Positions 12,830-25,079 of a DNA stretch of 64,000 nt are shown one piece after another (the stretch's first letter is position 1; every line of letters starts with the position of its first letter). The notes under the pieces were generated by a model. It was not told the origin of the DNA. It searched no databases and saw only the letters and a program-made list of their open reading frames with translations. Location of the stretch: the NCBI GenBank assembly GCA_932294295.1, contig OW028582.1, positions 37,092,204 through 37,156,203 on the forward strand. Direction: 5' to 3'. This stretch comes from Alitta virens (taxonomy: Eukaryota > Annelida > Polychaeta > Phyllodocida > Nereididae). The position numbers and the translations under genes are program-made.

Positions 12830-13769
12830 GGAGTAAAGCAAGTTCCTCTCATTGCATGGTAATAGATCTAACAGCTATTGTATTCCCTACAATATTAGCA
12901 AATGAACTACGTGGAAAAAATGAGGAAGTTGTCAGTTTTGTGCCAAATGATAAACAAAATGTGCAATTTCAACCTGGTTGCCTGTTCACATCCATTTGTG
13001 CTTCCACAGCATAATGGTTTATTTAACACAGTAGTCAAGGTGCTAAGAAATGAACAACAATATCAAAGCAGTGCCTATAATAAAAGATAACTCCAAGTAT
13101 GTCAAAATGTCAGATTTGTAATATTGCATTTCACGTTATTATGTATCAATTAAATTGAAAGGTCCACTTGAATACGGTCCAAATCATCAGGAATTGCATT
13201 GGCCTTGGCTGCATATTTGAGGCCTATTAATAAAGAGGCCAAGAATATGTTGATATTAGTAAGTTTTATATCAAGACTAGTCTTAATAATTATGTTTTAC
13301 TGTATGCAGTGGTATGTAATTGCATTAAATAACAGAAACTCTAATGTATAGATCAAGGGGTTATGTATTATTAACGAGAAAGCAATTAGCAGGGGTCTGG
13401 CATAAATGCTAATGGGACTACCGAAGGTTGGATGTCGTAAAATAATATTTGTTTTACCTATTTAGGCCACCAGTCACTTGGTAGAATGTCGTAAATGATA
13501 TATATTACATGAACGAATGGGTTTATGACTCATTTGCCGTTTTAGAAAATCGACAGGCTACTCATTTGTCTGTCAGTCAGTGACATTTGTGTTTATCAGC
13601 AGATATAGATTTGATTTTGTGGCTATTATTAGTCTGTTTATGTCTGATGGCTGTGTCGATGGTATCTCCCGGGCGGCCATTACTCGTATCTTTTGGATGT
13701 CGCCCAATTACTATAATTACTGTTTCTGTTATTTGTATGCAATAATAATTTACTGACTCAGACTCAGAC

Positions 13770-14135
13770 AATGATGACGTCACCAATGGGCCAATTGTAC
13801 TCATTAACCTCAGTTGACCAATGATGACATCATCATTGTTTAGAGACAGCCATGCAACAAATCACGCGTGACTTGCAGGTTCTATTACTGATGACGTCAT
13901 ACTTTATTGTGCATTGGAGACATCATGTGTTGTATTAAAGGGGAACAAATGGACGTTTGTAAGTTAATTTCAAAAGTTCAATTAGATGTTAAATAGTATA
14001 TTGCAGTTGAAAGGAAATGTCAAACTATGGTTTGATATGATTTCAAGCCAATTAAAAATGCAATTTTCACCAACCGACAACATGCTGGGGGCCGCTATAA
14101 TTGCACACGGCACGCAAGACAGTGACGTCACTTAT
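13770..14135. promoter_or_regulatory. Cluster of CRE-like TGACGTCA octamers
   Basis: Perfect palindromes are at 13775-13782, 13892-13899 and 14123-14130, and a near match (tgatgacatcatca) lies at about 13825. Others are scattered at 11178, 23598, 24679 and 52983. No gene start is evident next to them. Confidence 0.35.
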
Positions 14136-14189
14136 GTCCTAAGTCAAGAACAGATGAGAATTACTCACGTAGACTAAATAGAGTTAAAC

Positions 14190-14660
14190 CTCGAGGTCCA
14201 GGGATTCTCCATTTTGCAGTCGTGCCACTTCTGGCGTATTCAAAACCTAGGCAAGTCACGTGGTCGCTGATAGCCAATGAGGAATGACCGTCGCTAATCC
14301 AGGCTGACTGTCCTATATAAACTCAATCCGTTGCCCTCTAAAAAGCATTCACCTTTTTATTCGCCCCACCCGCCATCCCCTTTTCTTAATTTTTGTCCAT
14401 TTTTTTTTAATTCTCTCTGCTTTTCGTACTCATCTCCTATCTTATTTCACTGTCTCAACATGTACCTAAATAATTTTGCCTCAAAAATATGCTTGACACT
14501 CTGTACACGTGTGGGTATCCACAGAGCAACATAGTATCAAGTTATTTAATTACATGTATGTTTCGTCTGTCTGTGTGTCTATGTCTTGTCTTTATGTGTA
14601 TGCTCAATAAAGCAATTGTATCCAAACCTAATAAAATTGCATCTCGTGTGTTTAACTAGG
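14190..14660 (+). promoter_or_regulatory. Candidate LTR-like module: CCAAT, TATA box, polyadenylation signal
   Basis: agccaatgagg is followed by TATATAAA (14312-14319), then a pyrimidine-rich leader (ccccacccgccatcccc) and AATAAA at about 14607. Two similar modules lie at 47.3 and 48.5 kb. No retrotransposon genes adjoin, so a solo LTR or a small non-autonomous element is the reading. Confidence 0.4.
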
Positions 14661-15599
14661 CCATATATGCATTCAGCCATATGAATCAATTCAATCCTGT
14701 TGATTAAAAGCCGTTACATTGTTCATTGCAATTATAACAAGAACAGATAGCACAACAACATAGAGGGTGTTAATTGCAATTTTTTGGGAATACAGCATAA
14801 TTATTGCATTGATTGCAATGAGCAATTGTATCTAAGAATAGGTATATAGGCATGGGGCAATAATATTTTGTTTCACTATATTTCTGACCATATGAACAGA
14901 ATTGGAATACTGCTTTGCTTTGTAAATAAAATATGTTACATAATATTTAGGGGCAGTGTGCAGTATTATTTATAGTATAAATATATTTCATAGTATCTAT
15001 ATTTAGTGTATATATAGTTTTAGTGGGGATGTTTTATAGGCATCATCTCCTTTACCAAGATTAAAATATATTAATTACCAAATTGTGCTTATTTCAATTG
15101 TATGTTGGATGCATTGCTAGATACTTTTAATATAGGCCTGCCAGTTTAAAATAAAATATAATATCAAAAACTCATTTTCAACAAAACTTTGTCCAATAGA
15201 CTTTTTTTTTTAAAGCTTCACTAATAAACAGTGGACGAATGATAGATCTATAGATTTATTTGGCAACATAATACATTTTTTGTGTATGCATACAATGTTG
15301 AAATCTAATACAATGTAAACTGCTCTAAATTACTAAAAATTCATTTAATTAGTACTCAGTTATCCAAACATTCAGTAGTTGTATTATATAGCAGGATAAT
15401 TGATAGCTGTTTCTCTGATAATTTTATATTGTCAATTCTGCTGGCTGCTTTGAAATCTGTGAGACCATCCAGTACCACCCAGTACATTCATACACAGAAT
15501 ATAGTTGATGTCACAATCACAATTAAGAACTGATCCCTGTTGTAAACTTTTTTTATTAAATTTGCAATTTGTTTGCCATACTTTTATTTTCATCCCATC

Positions 15600-15893
15600 A
15601 TTATTTCTTATATTTAGATCTTGTTATTTATATATAAATGTATTTTATAAATTTTTTCCTTTTTTTTTTTATTAAATAATATATATATATTTTTTAAGTA
15701 TGAGTTTAAGGGGGCATCCACGTCAGCATTTTTTAAAATAATAACTTTATTAGTGGACGTCTCCTGACCAAAAAAATAGTGTATTTTGACCATTTTTTAT
15801 TTATTTACTGCTTATTGTTGTTCCTTGTAATTTGCTGCTTTTGTTTGTTTTATTTAATTTGGTCTAATAAATGCTCTCTCTCTCTCTAATTGC
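15600..15893 (+). repeat. T-rich LINE-3'-end-like sequence with (CT)n
   Basis: Long T/A-rich tract ending taataaatgctctctctctc. The layout is that of a LINE 3' UTR with a simple tail; no RT remains. Confidence 0.3.
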
Positions 15894-16009
15894 ATTGTCT
15901 AATAGTTCAATGGCAATTACTTGACACTCAGTAAGAACTGCTCTGAAAGTGCAATTATCTAAAACTGTTGTTGACAGTTGAATTGCAATGCCGAGATCTA
16001 TAGTACAAC

Positions 16010-16172
16010 AGTGACGTATTTCCGGTCAGTGCAAAACACAGGGAAAGTAAAAAATGGCGGCCTCCGTAGTTCACAAAATGGAGCTAATAAATGCAGGATA
16101 TTTCATTACCAGTGCATATATACAAATTAAGCATAGCGTGGATACGTTTCTATGGACCCAAGCTAATTTCTG
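16010..16172 (+). promoter_or_regulatory. Promoter-like cluster ahead of a 39-codon ORF
   Basis: tgacgtatttccggt contains an ETS-type ACCGGAAAT on the other strand, and aaaatggcggcc fits a YY1-type site placed on an ATG (about 16053). The ORF begins MAASVVHKMELINAG and stops at about 16172. Nothing shows that it is transcribed or spliced on; possibly a lone first exon, possibly chance. Confidence 0.25.
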
Positions 16173-16515
16173 AGAGGTGAAGTGCTCAAGGGGTTAGTTC
16201 CCCTTTAATATTTCCGGGTACAAGGTCACACGTGAGGTGGCCAAGGTTCCCAGGCCAGCCCTATGGTGGCTGCTGGTTTATTTATTTGAACATATTTTGC
16301 ATGGGTAGCACCATCAGTACAAGACTGTTTTACATGTGGCCCATAAAATACAATAAAACGTGATAAATAGTACAGTAATTTTAAAACAATTGATAAAATA
16401 TCAAAACACAAAGTTACATTAAAATATGTTGTTTAAGCTGAAATTTAAAATCAGTGTAGGCCTAATTATGTAGGCCTATATCTTTTAATTATGTCTTTTA
16501 ATGTTGAGCCGATGA

Positions 16516-16629
16516 CCAGACAGCATTCCAAATCGGGCCAATGACATTCATGGACTGTCCGCCTTCAGAAAAACTTCAACATCACTGACATCATGCCAGT
16601 GTTATATCCTAATCAGGAATGCTGTCTGG
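16516..16629. mobile_element. MITE-P copy beside the minisatellite
   Basis: A perfect 14-base inverted repeat, CCAGACAGCATTCC at 16516-16529 and its complement at 16616-16629, bounds a 114-base element. The outer part (..CATTCCAAATCGGGCC) matches the ends of copies at 2963, 59941 and 62531. The interior has CAACATCACTGACATC. The minisatellite begins about 60 bases downstream. Confidence 0.7.
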
Positions 16630-16691
16630 GAGAAGCATGTTATCTGGGGCACATCAGTAAACACTGGTGCAGTGTCGGTCACATCAGGTTT

Positions 16692-19600
16692 AACATCAAC
16701 CCAACATTGACCAAACAGTGACCCAACATCGACCCAACAGCAAACCAACATCGACCAAACAGCAAACCAACATCGACCAAACAGCGACCCAACAGTGTCC
16801 CAACAGCAACCCAACATCGACCAAACAGCGACCCAACAGTGTCCCAACAGCAACCCAACATCGACCAAACAGCGACCCAACAGTGTCCCAACAGCAACAC
16901 AGCAACCCAACATCGACCAAACAGCGACCCAACAGTGTCAACACAGCAACCCAACATCGACCAAACAGCGACCCAACAGTGTCCCAACAGCAACCCAACA
17001 TCGACCAAACAGCGACCCAACAGTGTCCCAACAGCAACCCAACATCGACCAAACAGCGACCCAACAGTGTCCCAACAGCAACCCAACATCGACCAAACAG
17101 CGACCCAACAGTGTCCCAACAGCAACCCAACATCGACCAAACAGCGACCCAACAGTGTCCCAACAGCAACCCAACATCGACCAAACAGCGACCCAACAGT
17201 GTCCCAACAGCAACCCAACATCGACCAAACAACGACCCAACAGTGTCCCAACAGCAACCCAACATCGACCAAACAACGACCCAACAGTGTCCCAACAGCA
17301 ACCCAACATCGACCAAACAGCGACCCAACAGTGTCCCAACAGCAACCCAACATCGACCAAACAGCGACCCAACAGTGTCCCAACAGCAACCCAACATCGA
17401 CCAAACAGCGACCCAACAGTGTCCCAACAGCAACCCAACATCGACCAAACAGCGACCCAACAGTGTCCCAACAGCAACCCAACATCGACCAAACAGCGAC
17501 CCAACAGTGTCCCAACAGCAACCCAACATCGACCAAACAGCGACCCAACAGTGTCCCAACAGCAACCCAACATCGACCAAACAGCGACCCAACAGTGTCC
17601 CAACAGCAACCCAACATCGACCAAACAGCGACCCAACAGTGTCCCAACAGCAACCCAACATCGACCAAACAACGACCCAACAGTGTCCCAACAGCAACCC
17701 AACATCGACCAAACAGCGACCCAACAGTGTCCCAACAGCAACCCAACATCGACCAAACAGCGACCCAACAGTGTCCCAACAGCAACCCAACATCGACCAA
17801 ACAGCGACCCAACAGTGTCCCAACAGCAACCCAACATCGACCAAACAGCGACCCAACAGTGTCAACACAGCAACCCAACATCGACCAAACAGCGACCCAA
17901 CAGTGTCCCAACAGCAACCCAACATCGACCAAACAGCGACCCAACAGTGTCCCAACAGCAACCCAACATCGACCAAACAGCGACCCAACAGTGTCCCAAC
18001 AGCAACCCAACATCGACCAAACAGCGACCCAACAGTGTCCCAACAGCAACCCAACATCGACCAAACAGCGACCCAACAGTGTCCCAACAGCAACCCAACA
18101 TCGACCAAACAGCGACCCAACAGTGTCCCAACAGCAACCCAACATCGACCAAACAGCGACCCAACAGTGTCCCAACAGCAACCCAACATCGACCAAACAG
18201 CGACCCAACAGTGTCCCAACAGCAACCCAACATCGACCAAACAGCGACCCAACAGTGTCCCAACAGCAACCCAACATCGACCAAACAGCGACCCAACAGT
18301 GTCCCAACAGCAACCCAACATCGACCAAACAGCGACCCAACAGTGTCCCAACAGCAACCCAACATCGACCAAACAGCGACCCAACAGTGTCCCAACAGCA
18401 ACCCAACATCGACCAAACAGCGACCCAACAGTGTCCCAACAGCAACCCAACATCGACCAAACAGCGACCCAACAGTGTCCCAACAGCAACCCAACATCGA
18501 CCAAACAGCGACCCAACAGTGTCCCAACAGCAACCCAACATCGACCAAACAGCGACCCAACAGTGTCCCAACAGCAACCCAACATCGACCAAACAGCGAC
18601 CCAACAGTGTCCCAACAGCAACCCAACATCGACCAAACAGCGACCCAACAGTGTCCCAACCGCAACCCAACATCGACCAAACAGCGACCCAACAGTGTCC
18701 CAACCGCAACCCAACATCGACCAAACAGCGACCCAACAGTGTCCCAACAGCAACCCAACATCGACCAAACAGCGACCCAACAGTGTCCCAACAGCAACCC
18801 AACATCGACCAAACAGCGACCCAACAGTGTCCCAACAGCAACCCAACATCGACCAAACAGCGACCCAACAGTGTCCCAACAGCAACCCAACATCGACCAA
18901 ACAGCGACCCAACAGTGTCCCAACAGCAACCCAACATCGACCAAACAGCGACCCAACAGTGTCCCAACAGCAACCCAACATCGACCAAACAGCGACCCAA
19001 CAGTGTCCCAACAGCAACCCAACATCGACCAAACAGCGACCCAACAGTGTCCCAACAGCAACCCAACATCGACCAAACAGCGACCCAACAGTGTCCCAAC
19101 AGCAACCCAACATCGACCAAACAGCGACCCAACAGTGTCCCAACAGCAACCCAACATCGACCAAACAGCGACCCAACAGTGTCCCAACAGCAACCCAACA
19201 TCGACCAAACAGCGACCCAACAGTGTCCCAACAGCAACCCAACATCGACCAAACAGCGACCCAACAGTGTCCCAACAGCAACCCAACATCGACCAAACAG
19301 CGACCCAACAGTGTCCCAACAGCAACCCAACATCGACCAAACAGCGACCCAACAGTGTCCCAACAGCAACCCAACATCGACCAAACAGCGACCCAACAGT
19401 GTCCCAACAGCAACCCAACATCGACCAAACAGCGACCCAACAGTGTCCCAACAGCAACCCAACATCGACCAAACAGCGACCCAACAGTGTCCCAACAGCA
19501 ACCCAACATCGACCAAACAGCGACCCAACAGTGTCCCAACAGTGTCCCAACAGCAACCCAACATCGACCAAACAGCGACCCAACAGTGTCCCAACAGTGT

Positions 19601-19772
19601 CCCAACAGCAACCCAACATCGACCAAACAACGACCCAACAGTGTCCCAACAGTGTCCCAACAGCAACCCAACATCGACCAAACAGCGACCCAACAGTGTC
19701 CCAACAGTGTCCCAACAGCAACCCAACATCGACCAAACAGCGACCCAACAGTGTCCCAACAGTGTCCCAACA
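16692..19772. repeat. Giant minisatellite: 11-bp words in 44-bp units, 55-bp units at the right end
   Basis: About 70 units. The 44-bp unit reads as four 11-bp words: caacccaacat, then cgaccaaacag, then cgacccaacag, then tgtcccaacag. The left border (16692-16790) is diverged. At the right border five junctions at 19531, 19586, 19641, 19696 and 19751 are 55 bp apart because the word tgtcccaacag is doubled. The + strand is C/A-rich and nearly free of stops in every frame. Since 44 is not a multiple of 3, every frame reads all phases in turn, giving overlapping ORFs of about 1000 codons on both strands. These are by-products and not proteins. Confidence 0.97.
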
Positions 19773-20463
19773 AAATTGTAAAGATGAGTTCTTAACATTT
19801 GAACACTTGGTTGCAACGCCTTCGTGTTGTTCAACAGGTGCGTCTTTTGATGAATCGCCATGTTTGATTGGCTAAACGGACGTGTAATTATTTTTTGATT
19901 CCATGCAGTGACCACTTTCATAGTTGAGTAGAAGTCATTATACAAAAAAATTTAATTTTATATAATATGGAAGTGGGCGAACCGAGGATGCAATTTCAGG
20001 TGAAGTTTTCTTAGTGTGACCTTGAACTCCGAGTGTCGTATTTTAAAAAAGGATCGTTCGACAAAGCAATGAATTACAAAACGTAAAAACACAGATTCTC
20101 ACATCCACGGAAAATTACCTAATGAATTATGGCTCTCTGGCATAAAAATAATTACATTTGCAAGTCTGCTAAAACGAAATGCCTGTATTGTAAATAATCC
20201 ATGGACTTAAGAGCAGTAAATGTATTCTATGATGGATGAGTTTATGCACTCGTTAAATCATTATGAATTCACCAAAGGAGTTATGATGATTGTCTACTAT
20301 GCATATTATAATGTTATATATATTATATTATATTATATTATATTATATTATATTATATATTTATTTGGCATACTCGAAGTATAATATACATTATAAATGA
20401 AATAATTAGTTTTAAGAATAGAAATAAAAAAATTAATCAATTTTTACAAAGGAAGTTCTCCAC
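19773..20463. other. Interval right of the minisatellite
   Basis: No MITE-P right terminus is present after the array. Only the (ATTAT)n run is notable. Confidence 0.5.
20326..20357. repeat. (ATTAT)n
   Basis: Pentanucleotide run, about six units. Confidence 0.9.
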
Positions 20464-20650
20464 CATTTGTATTAGATAAAGTCAATACTCACATACATCA
20501 AAAATGATTTCTTTAATCTTTATACAGAATATTATTTTATTAGGAACTGTTATATTTATCAACAGTTTTAACACAACCCAGCTTTATAAGTTTTTTGTTA
20601 AAATTTCAAGTAATCAATCCTAGTAAATATCTGCCAGTGCCTATAAGACC
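20464..20650 (+). repeat. Repeat D copy
   Basis: Collinear with 8518-8740; differs by a deletion near the T-run and scattered substitutions. Confidence 0.75.
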
Positions 20651-22509
20651 CGGAGATGAATCCCAGCAGTATCTTAGTAGAGTTCTCAAGAACCCCACAT
20701 GTAACTTATTGGCAGTAAATAATGGTGTTGGGGAACACAACCTAAACAATACCCTAAAGCTGCCTGCTGATCATAACCAGATATGTGCATGCTAACATTT
20801 GTCAGCCAAATCTAAAATGCAATATGGAATAACTGCATTATGGGAATACATTTGTATATGCATTTGAGAAATAGAATAAATAGATACTTGCCATTTCATG
20901 TGAATATAGTTTGTTGCAAAAAACTAACAATTACTGATGATTTAGGCTACAGTTTGAGATTGATTGGCTTGTGTTAGAAAACAAACTTAGGGTTGTCCAA
21001 TTCTGATTCTCTATAGAGTGCAGCTAACATGCTTGGGGAGAGCATTATCAACATATATCCACCACCTCAAAAAAAAAAATAAAGTGTCATTTTTCTTATC
21101 TAAGCAGTTTTCAAGATTTTATTTTGTGAAAACTGCAGTTCAGCCATGTCTTTAATTACATCTTAGAAGCACAGACTCCTGCAGCTGCAGTTTAATACAT
21201 ATCCCATGCTGACATTTAACATGTGAAAAGTTGATTATTATATATCATTTTATTCATTCACATGTAAATTCATGGAATATACAATAAAGATAAGCAAGAA
21301 AAGTTAAATTATGTTAAAACAGTAAGTGTAAAATCGAATCAATGTGTACATATAAACAAATAAAGTCTAATTCACAAGAATTAAAACCGGCAATAGAAGT
21401 CCCACCATTTCGGCTGTCACAGATGTCTTTGATCACACTAACAATATCGCAGTCACTAAAATTAGATGTGATAACTGTAATTACATAATTTGCCACCTGG
21501 TAATTACATGGAATCTCATGTGACATGACCCAATTTAGTTTTAAGGACACATTTATGCCCTAAATCGCCAATGTGAAACTGATAATATGCTTATTTGGAA
21601 ACACACGTGAAAAGGCAAACCTCCTTAATCAGCTAATGGAGGGTGATGAAGCAGTAGAGTGTCATTTGGAAGAATAACATAGCTTATCTCCTGTAAATAT
21701 ATCTCCTTTACGCAACCCATTATTATGCTTTCTGGAGCATGACTTATCGTAACCAAGCCACCTCTCAGAGAATGGGCTAAAATAACAAAGCCACTACCTT
21801 AAAAAATATTGTTTTCTCGTTGCTTCAATATATAAATGTAATAGAATATTATACACAATTACTTTAAATTAAAGACCCTTTTGATGTGTTATTCATGTTC
21901 CTTTTTTTTTCTTTTTTCTTAAATTACATTATTATGTATATTGCTCCCACAATTGTCATACAAATCAGATTATTAGTTAAAGTGCATTTAGAATTCATGA
22001 ATTACTTATATGAAATAAAGTGCAATAACGGAACTGCTTTGTACACGTGAAAGCATATATAACATACAAAACTGAATTTGAATAGTGTATTTTTTTTTGT
22101 TCCCTGACAGCATTGCAAGTAATTATATGAACAAAATGATGTTACAACAAAAATACACAAAAACATCTGTCATAGCATGGAGAGTTGAGCAGATATTCCT
22201 GCCAGGCATGTAGTCGGCAATGTTTTAGCACTGATGTGAGCTCTGAAGCTTCTACGGTTATTCTAGTGTTCATCGCTGAATGCTCCTCAGGTGCAGAGAG
22301 AGTTGAAAAAGACTCTGGCTTGGTCTGAATTCTAAAGTCGACAGAGTGTGTGCAACTGTGTGATGTAGTGGCAGGCTCTGAACCTGGTATATCCAAGTTA
22401 TCAAGCTACAGTTACGGCCTGAGTGCGAATATTCGGCCTAAAGCTGCTAGATAAAAAAAAAAAAATTATATTTTAATTTTTTCGAGCAAAGTAAAGAAGG
22501 GATGTGGAA
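20651..22509. other. Interval with nothing recognised
   Basis: AT-rich; short ORFs only. Confidence 0.55.
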
Positions 22510-22673
22510 GCTTTACATCCTGTATTTCTGCACCTGATGGGCTTATTAGGACAGGTAGGGACCATGGCAATGAGATGATGGATGACACAGCAATCCAACT
22601 TAGGCTCCACCGGGAATTGAACCGAGCACCAAGTGGTTGGAAACCCAGCATGCTACCACTGAGCTAGGCCCCA
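22510..22673 (-). mobile_element. SINE-A copy
   Basis: The + strand runs from gctttacatcctgtatttct through ggaccatggcaatgagatga to the head gctaccactgagctaggcc. Read on the minus strand this is a tRNA-like head with an A box (TAGCTCAGTGGTAGC) and a B box-like GGTTCAATTCC, followed by a body shared with five other copies. Confidence 0.8.
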
Positions 22674-23179
22674 CAAGGCCGTACCAAATTTTGACAAAGT
22701 TGTCCAATCTTAGTCAAATCTTACCAAAAGTTGTGGATGGGGTCCAAAACAAAAACTGAAATATCAAGCTACCGATAGTGGTCTGCATGGGCTATGTGTA
22801 GTTCACAAATTACGAGCCTCTTTCACAGAGTTGTACGGTACAGAGATAGCTAGATAACAAGATTGTCCATAGAAGTTGGCCACACTAACCAGTGGTCATC
22901 CTGGTCTTACGAAAGAAACATTACTGCTGGCAGAATGGACCAGGTGTGGCCGAAACTCCTTTAATGGATCTTGGAAACAAAAGTCCCAAGACAATATTAT
23001 TTTCTTAGTTGTCATAAAATATTTATCTTCATATGGATTAATAGTGGCCATTTGTAAAATCAAATCCATCGCCTGGAATACAGAATCATATTGCTAGGCT
23101 AATACTGGTCTTATTGAAATTTACAATGAAAACCCCAGTAATATACAGTTAGTTTAATATAATAACATATGGTCTACTA

Positions 23180-23470
23180 TAGGCATCCGTAGTAACCTAT
23201 TCCTGGCTGTAGCTATAACTGGCTAAAACCAACTACTCCTAGCTTACAGTCAGCCTGCACAACAATATAAACCTTGGTAAATGTATGAAATTCATCTGAT
23301 ATAATAATGCATGTAATTTTAGATCCGGCTTTGAGTAGCCAGCTATAGCCAAACAGTTCCGGTTAGTGGCAAGTAGCATCGTATAACCAAGGTTTTTACT
23401 GAAACTAACTGCGTACATGTACAGTGCGTCGTTTTTATCAACAGAGGCCATGGAGACAGTCATTCAACTG
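23180..23470 (-). repeat. Repeat G copy
   Basis: The minus strand matches 60290-60585 (+) over nearly 300 bases, including GCTATAGCTGGCTACTCAAA and GCCAGGAATAGGTT. The ORF seen here owes its similarity to the intron 2 ORF to this shared DNA. Confidence 0.78.
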
Positions 23471-25079
23471 GAATCTTGAGAAGTCAGCCACTATTAAAAA
23501 GTTTAACTGTATATCACAATATGTAACTGCAGTAGAACTGTTAATAAAGTTGAAAGATTTTTGAGGAAGCATCGCTGAGGTCCAGCGCACTTGCAGATGA
23601 CGTCATTTTAGCAATATTGCCGGCAAATAAGCAATAATCAGCCATATCCATTTGGCATTGACAGAGAATAAATTGTTTATATTGCTAGCTCTGCAGTCAG
23701 CTGGCCAACAATACCAGGGAATTCAAACTAATTCTTTGTTTGCCTATCAGTAATTAAACCAGCTGGGATTACAACCTGTGTGTATTGCCTTTTGCAGTTC
23801 TTTAAACGGGTAACTTTTGACTTCAGAGCTCGCTCATTCAAGCACCTTTTTTACTGCTTGTTCCTATCGTCGTACTTAGGGAACCCTGTGGATTTCACTG
23901 GAATTGAATGGGTGGATTAGAAAATATAAGCACATATTTTAGGGGGAACTGACTTTTGTTGAGGTGTTTATATTGCTACACATGGAAGTGTATTGTGAAC
24001 TACACAAAAATATTCGCTGCTTGTTCACACTCCTGATTGCCACACACGTTTTTTTAAATCATCCTAATTTGTGTGTCTTCTTCTTCTTTGTTTTGTGCTT
24101 TCCTGAATGAAATTGGGTTTTGAATCATCTGGCAAAAGCTTTAGTAATTGGAGATAAACCCCACTCATTGTGCCAAATTTATAACTTTCAATGGTGAGGT
24201 GGTCTTTCTTATAAATAAGTGAGTAGCTGCCATTATGCAATGCAACAAGGGTGCCACCCTTATCAATTGTTACCAAGAAACGTTACACAAAGCTGCTCAG
24301 AAATCAAAGGAACAATAAGGCTGACAAATGCAGCTGAGCCAGCATCATGGGTAGAAATACTAGATCAGAGGGCCTGCCTTTAAGGGGCATTCACACTATC
24401 ACGGATAAGAGCTAAGTATGACCACGTATGACAATACTTTTTCTCTTTTGTTCATCCTTGGCCATACGTAATCCACTCGTCAAGCGTTTCAAGGATACTC
24501 TTGCTATTCTGTAGGACGCACCTGACTCAGTAGGCAACATTAATGTGTTCAAATAAATCTTTTGCATGTAAGAAAACTGACTAATAAATATATTTCAAAA
24601 TTTTCCTTGTTGTCGTCTATTGATGACTCAATACTGCAAAGTGTTCGAGGATATTATTGATTACATTTACGGGTATCCTGACGTCAGGAAAAGGCAAAAA
24701 TTGCACACTACTGACATTTGTTAAATATCTCCGATCGATATGCATGCCATTTGATGTGCATCCAGATGTGAGTAAGACAGCATCATCTTACAATTACATA
24801 GCTCACACAACCTTTCTTCTACAGCAATATTTCTAAATTTGCCCATTTCTATATTTAGTTGCAAAATTCCTAATCATAACTGTGTTTACAGTGATCGTTT
24901 TTTCGTAGTTTTCAAAAATATACGTAGCTTTCAGAATATATATCTTCTTTGAATAATCCTTATGTTCGTAATTTGGGTTTTGTCATTAACAGTTGTTCCC
25001 ATTAAGTTTTTTCTGTTATCAAGAAGTTTTGCTTCTATCATCCTTAAGTCACAGGTTTCCAACCAGTAGGCCTACCCCC
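23471..25079. other. Mostly unrecognised interval
   Basis: Apart from the repeat H fragment, an open minus frame at 24064-24276 has no recognisable motif. CRE-like octamers lie at 23598 and 24679. Confidence 0.45.
24385..24520 (+). repeat. Repeat H end fragment
   Basis: ggggcattcacactatcacg, gataagagctaagtatgacc and one unit-like phrase cgtcaagcgtttcaagga. Suggests the element begins with GGGGCATTCACAC. Confidence 0.5.

Noticed and set aside
16692..19772. CRISPR array
   Set aside because: Units are contiguous, with no unique spacers, in a eukaryotic context.
16679..19945. Overlapping ORFs of 628-1088 codons on both strands
   Set aside because: They are a by-product of a stop-free 44-bp tandem repeat; frames on both strands are open alike, there is no unique domain, and flanking parts show no gene structure.
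24064..24276. 70-codon minus ORF with KGGTLVALHNGSYSLI
   Set aside because: A faint resemblance to a Tc1/mariner transposase N-terminus, but only one short block and nothing following it.
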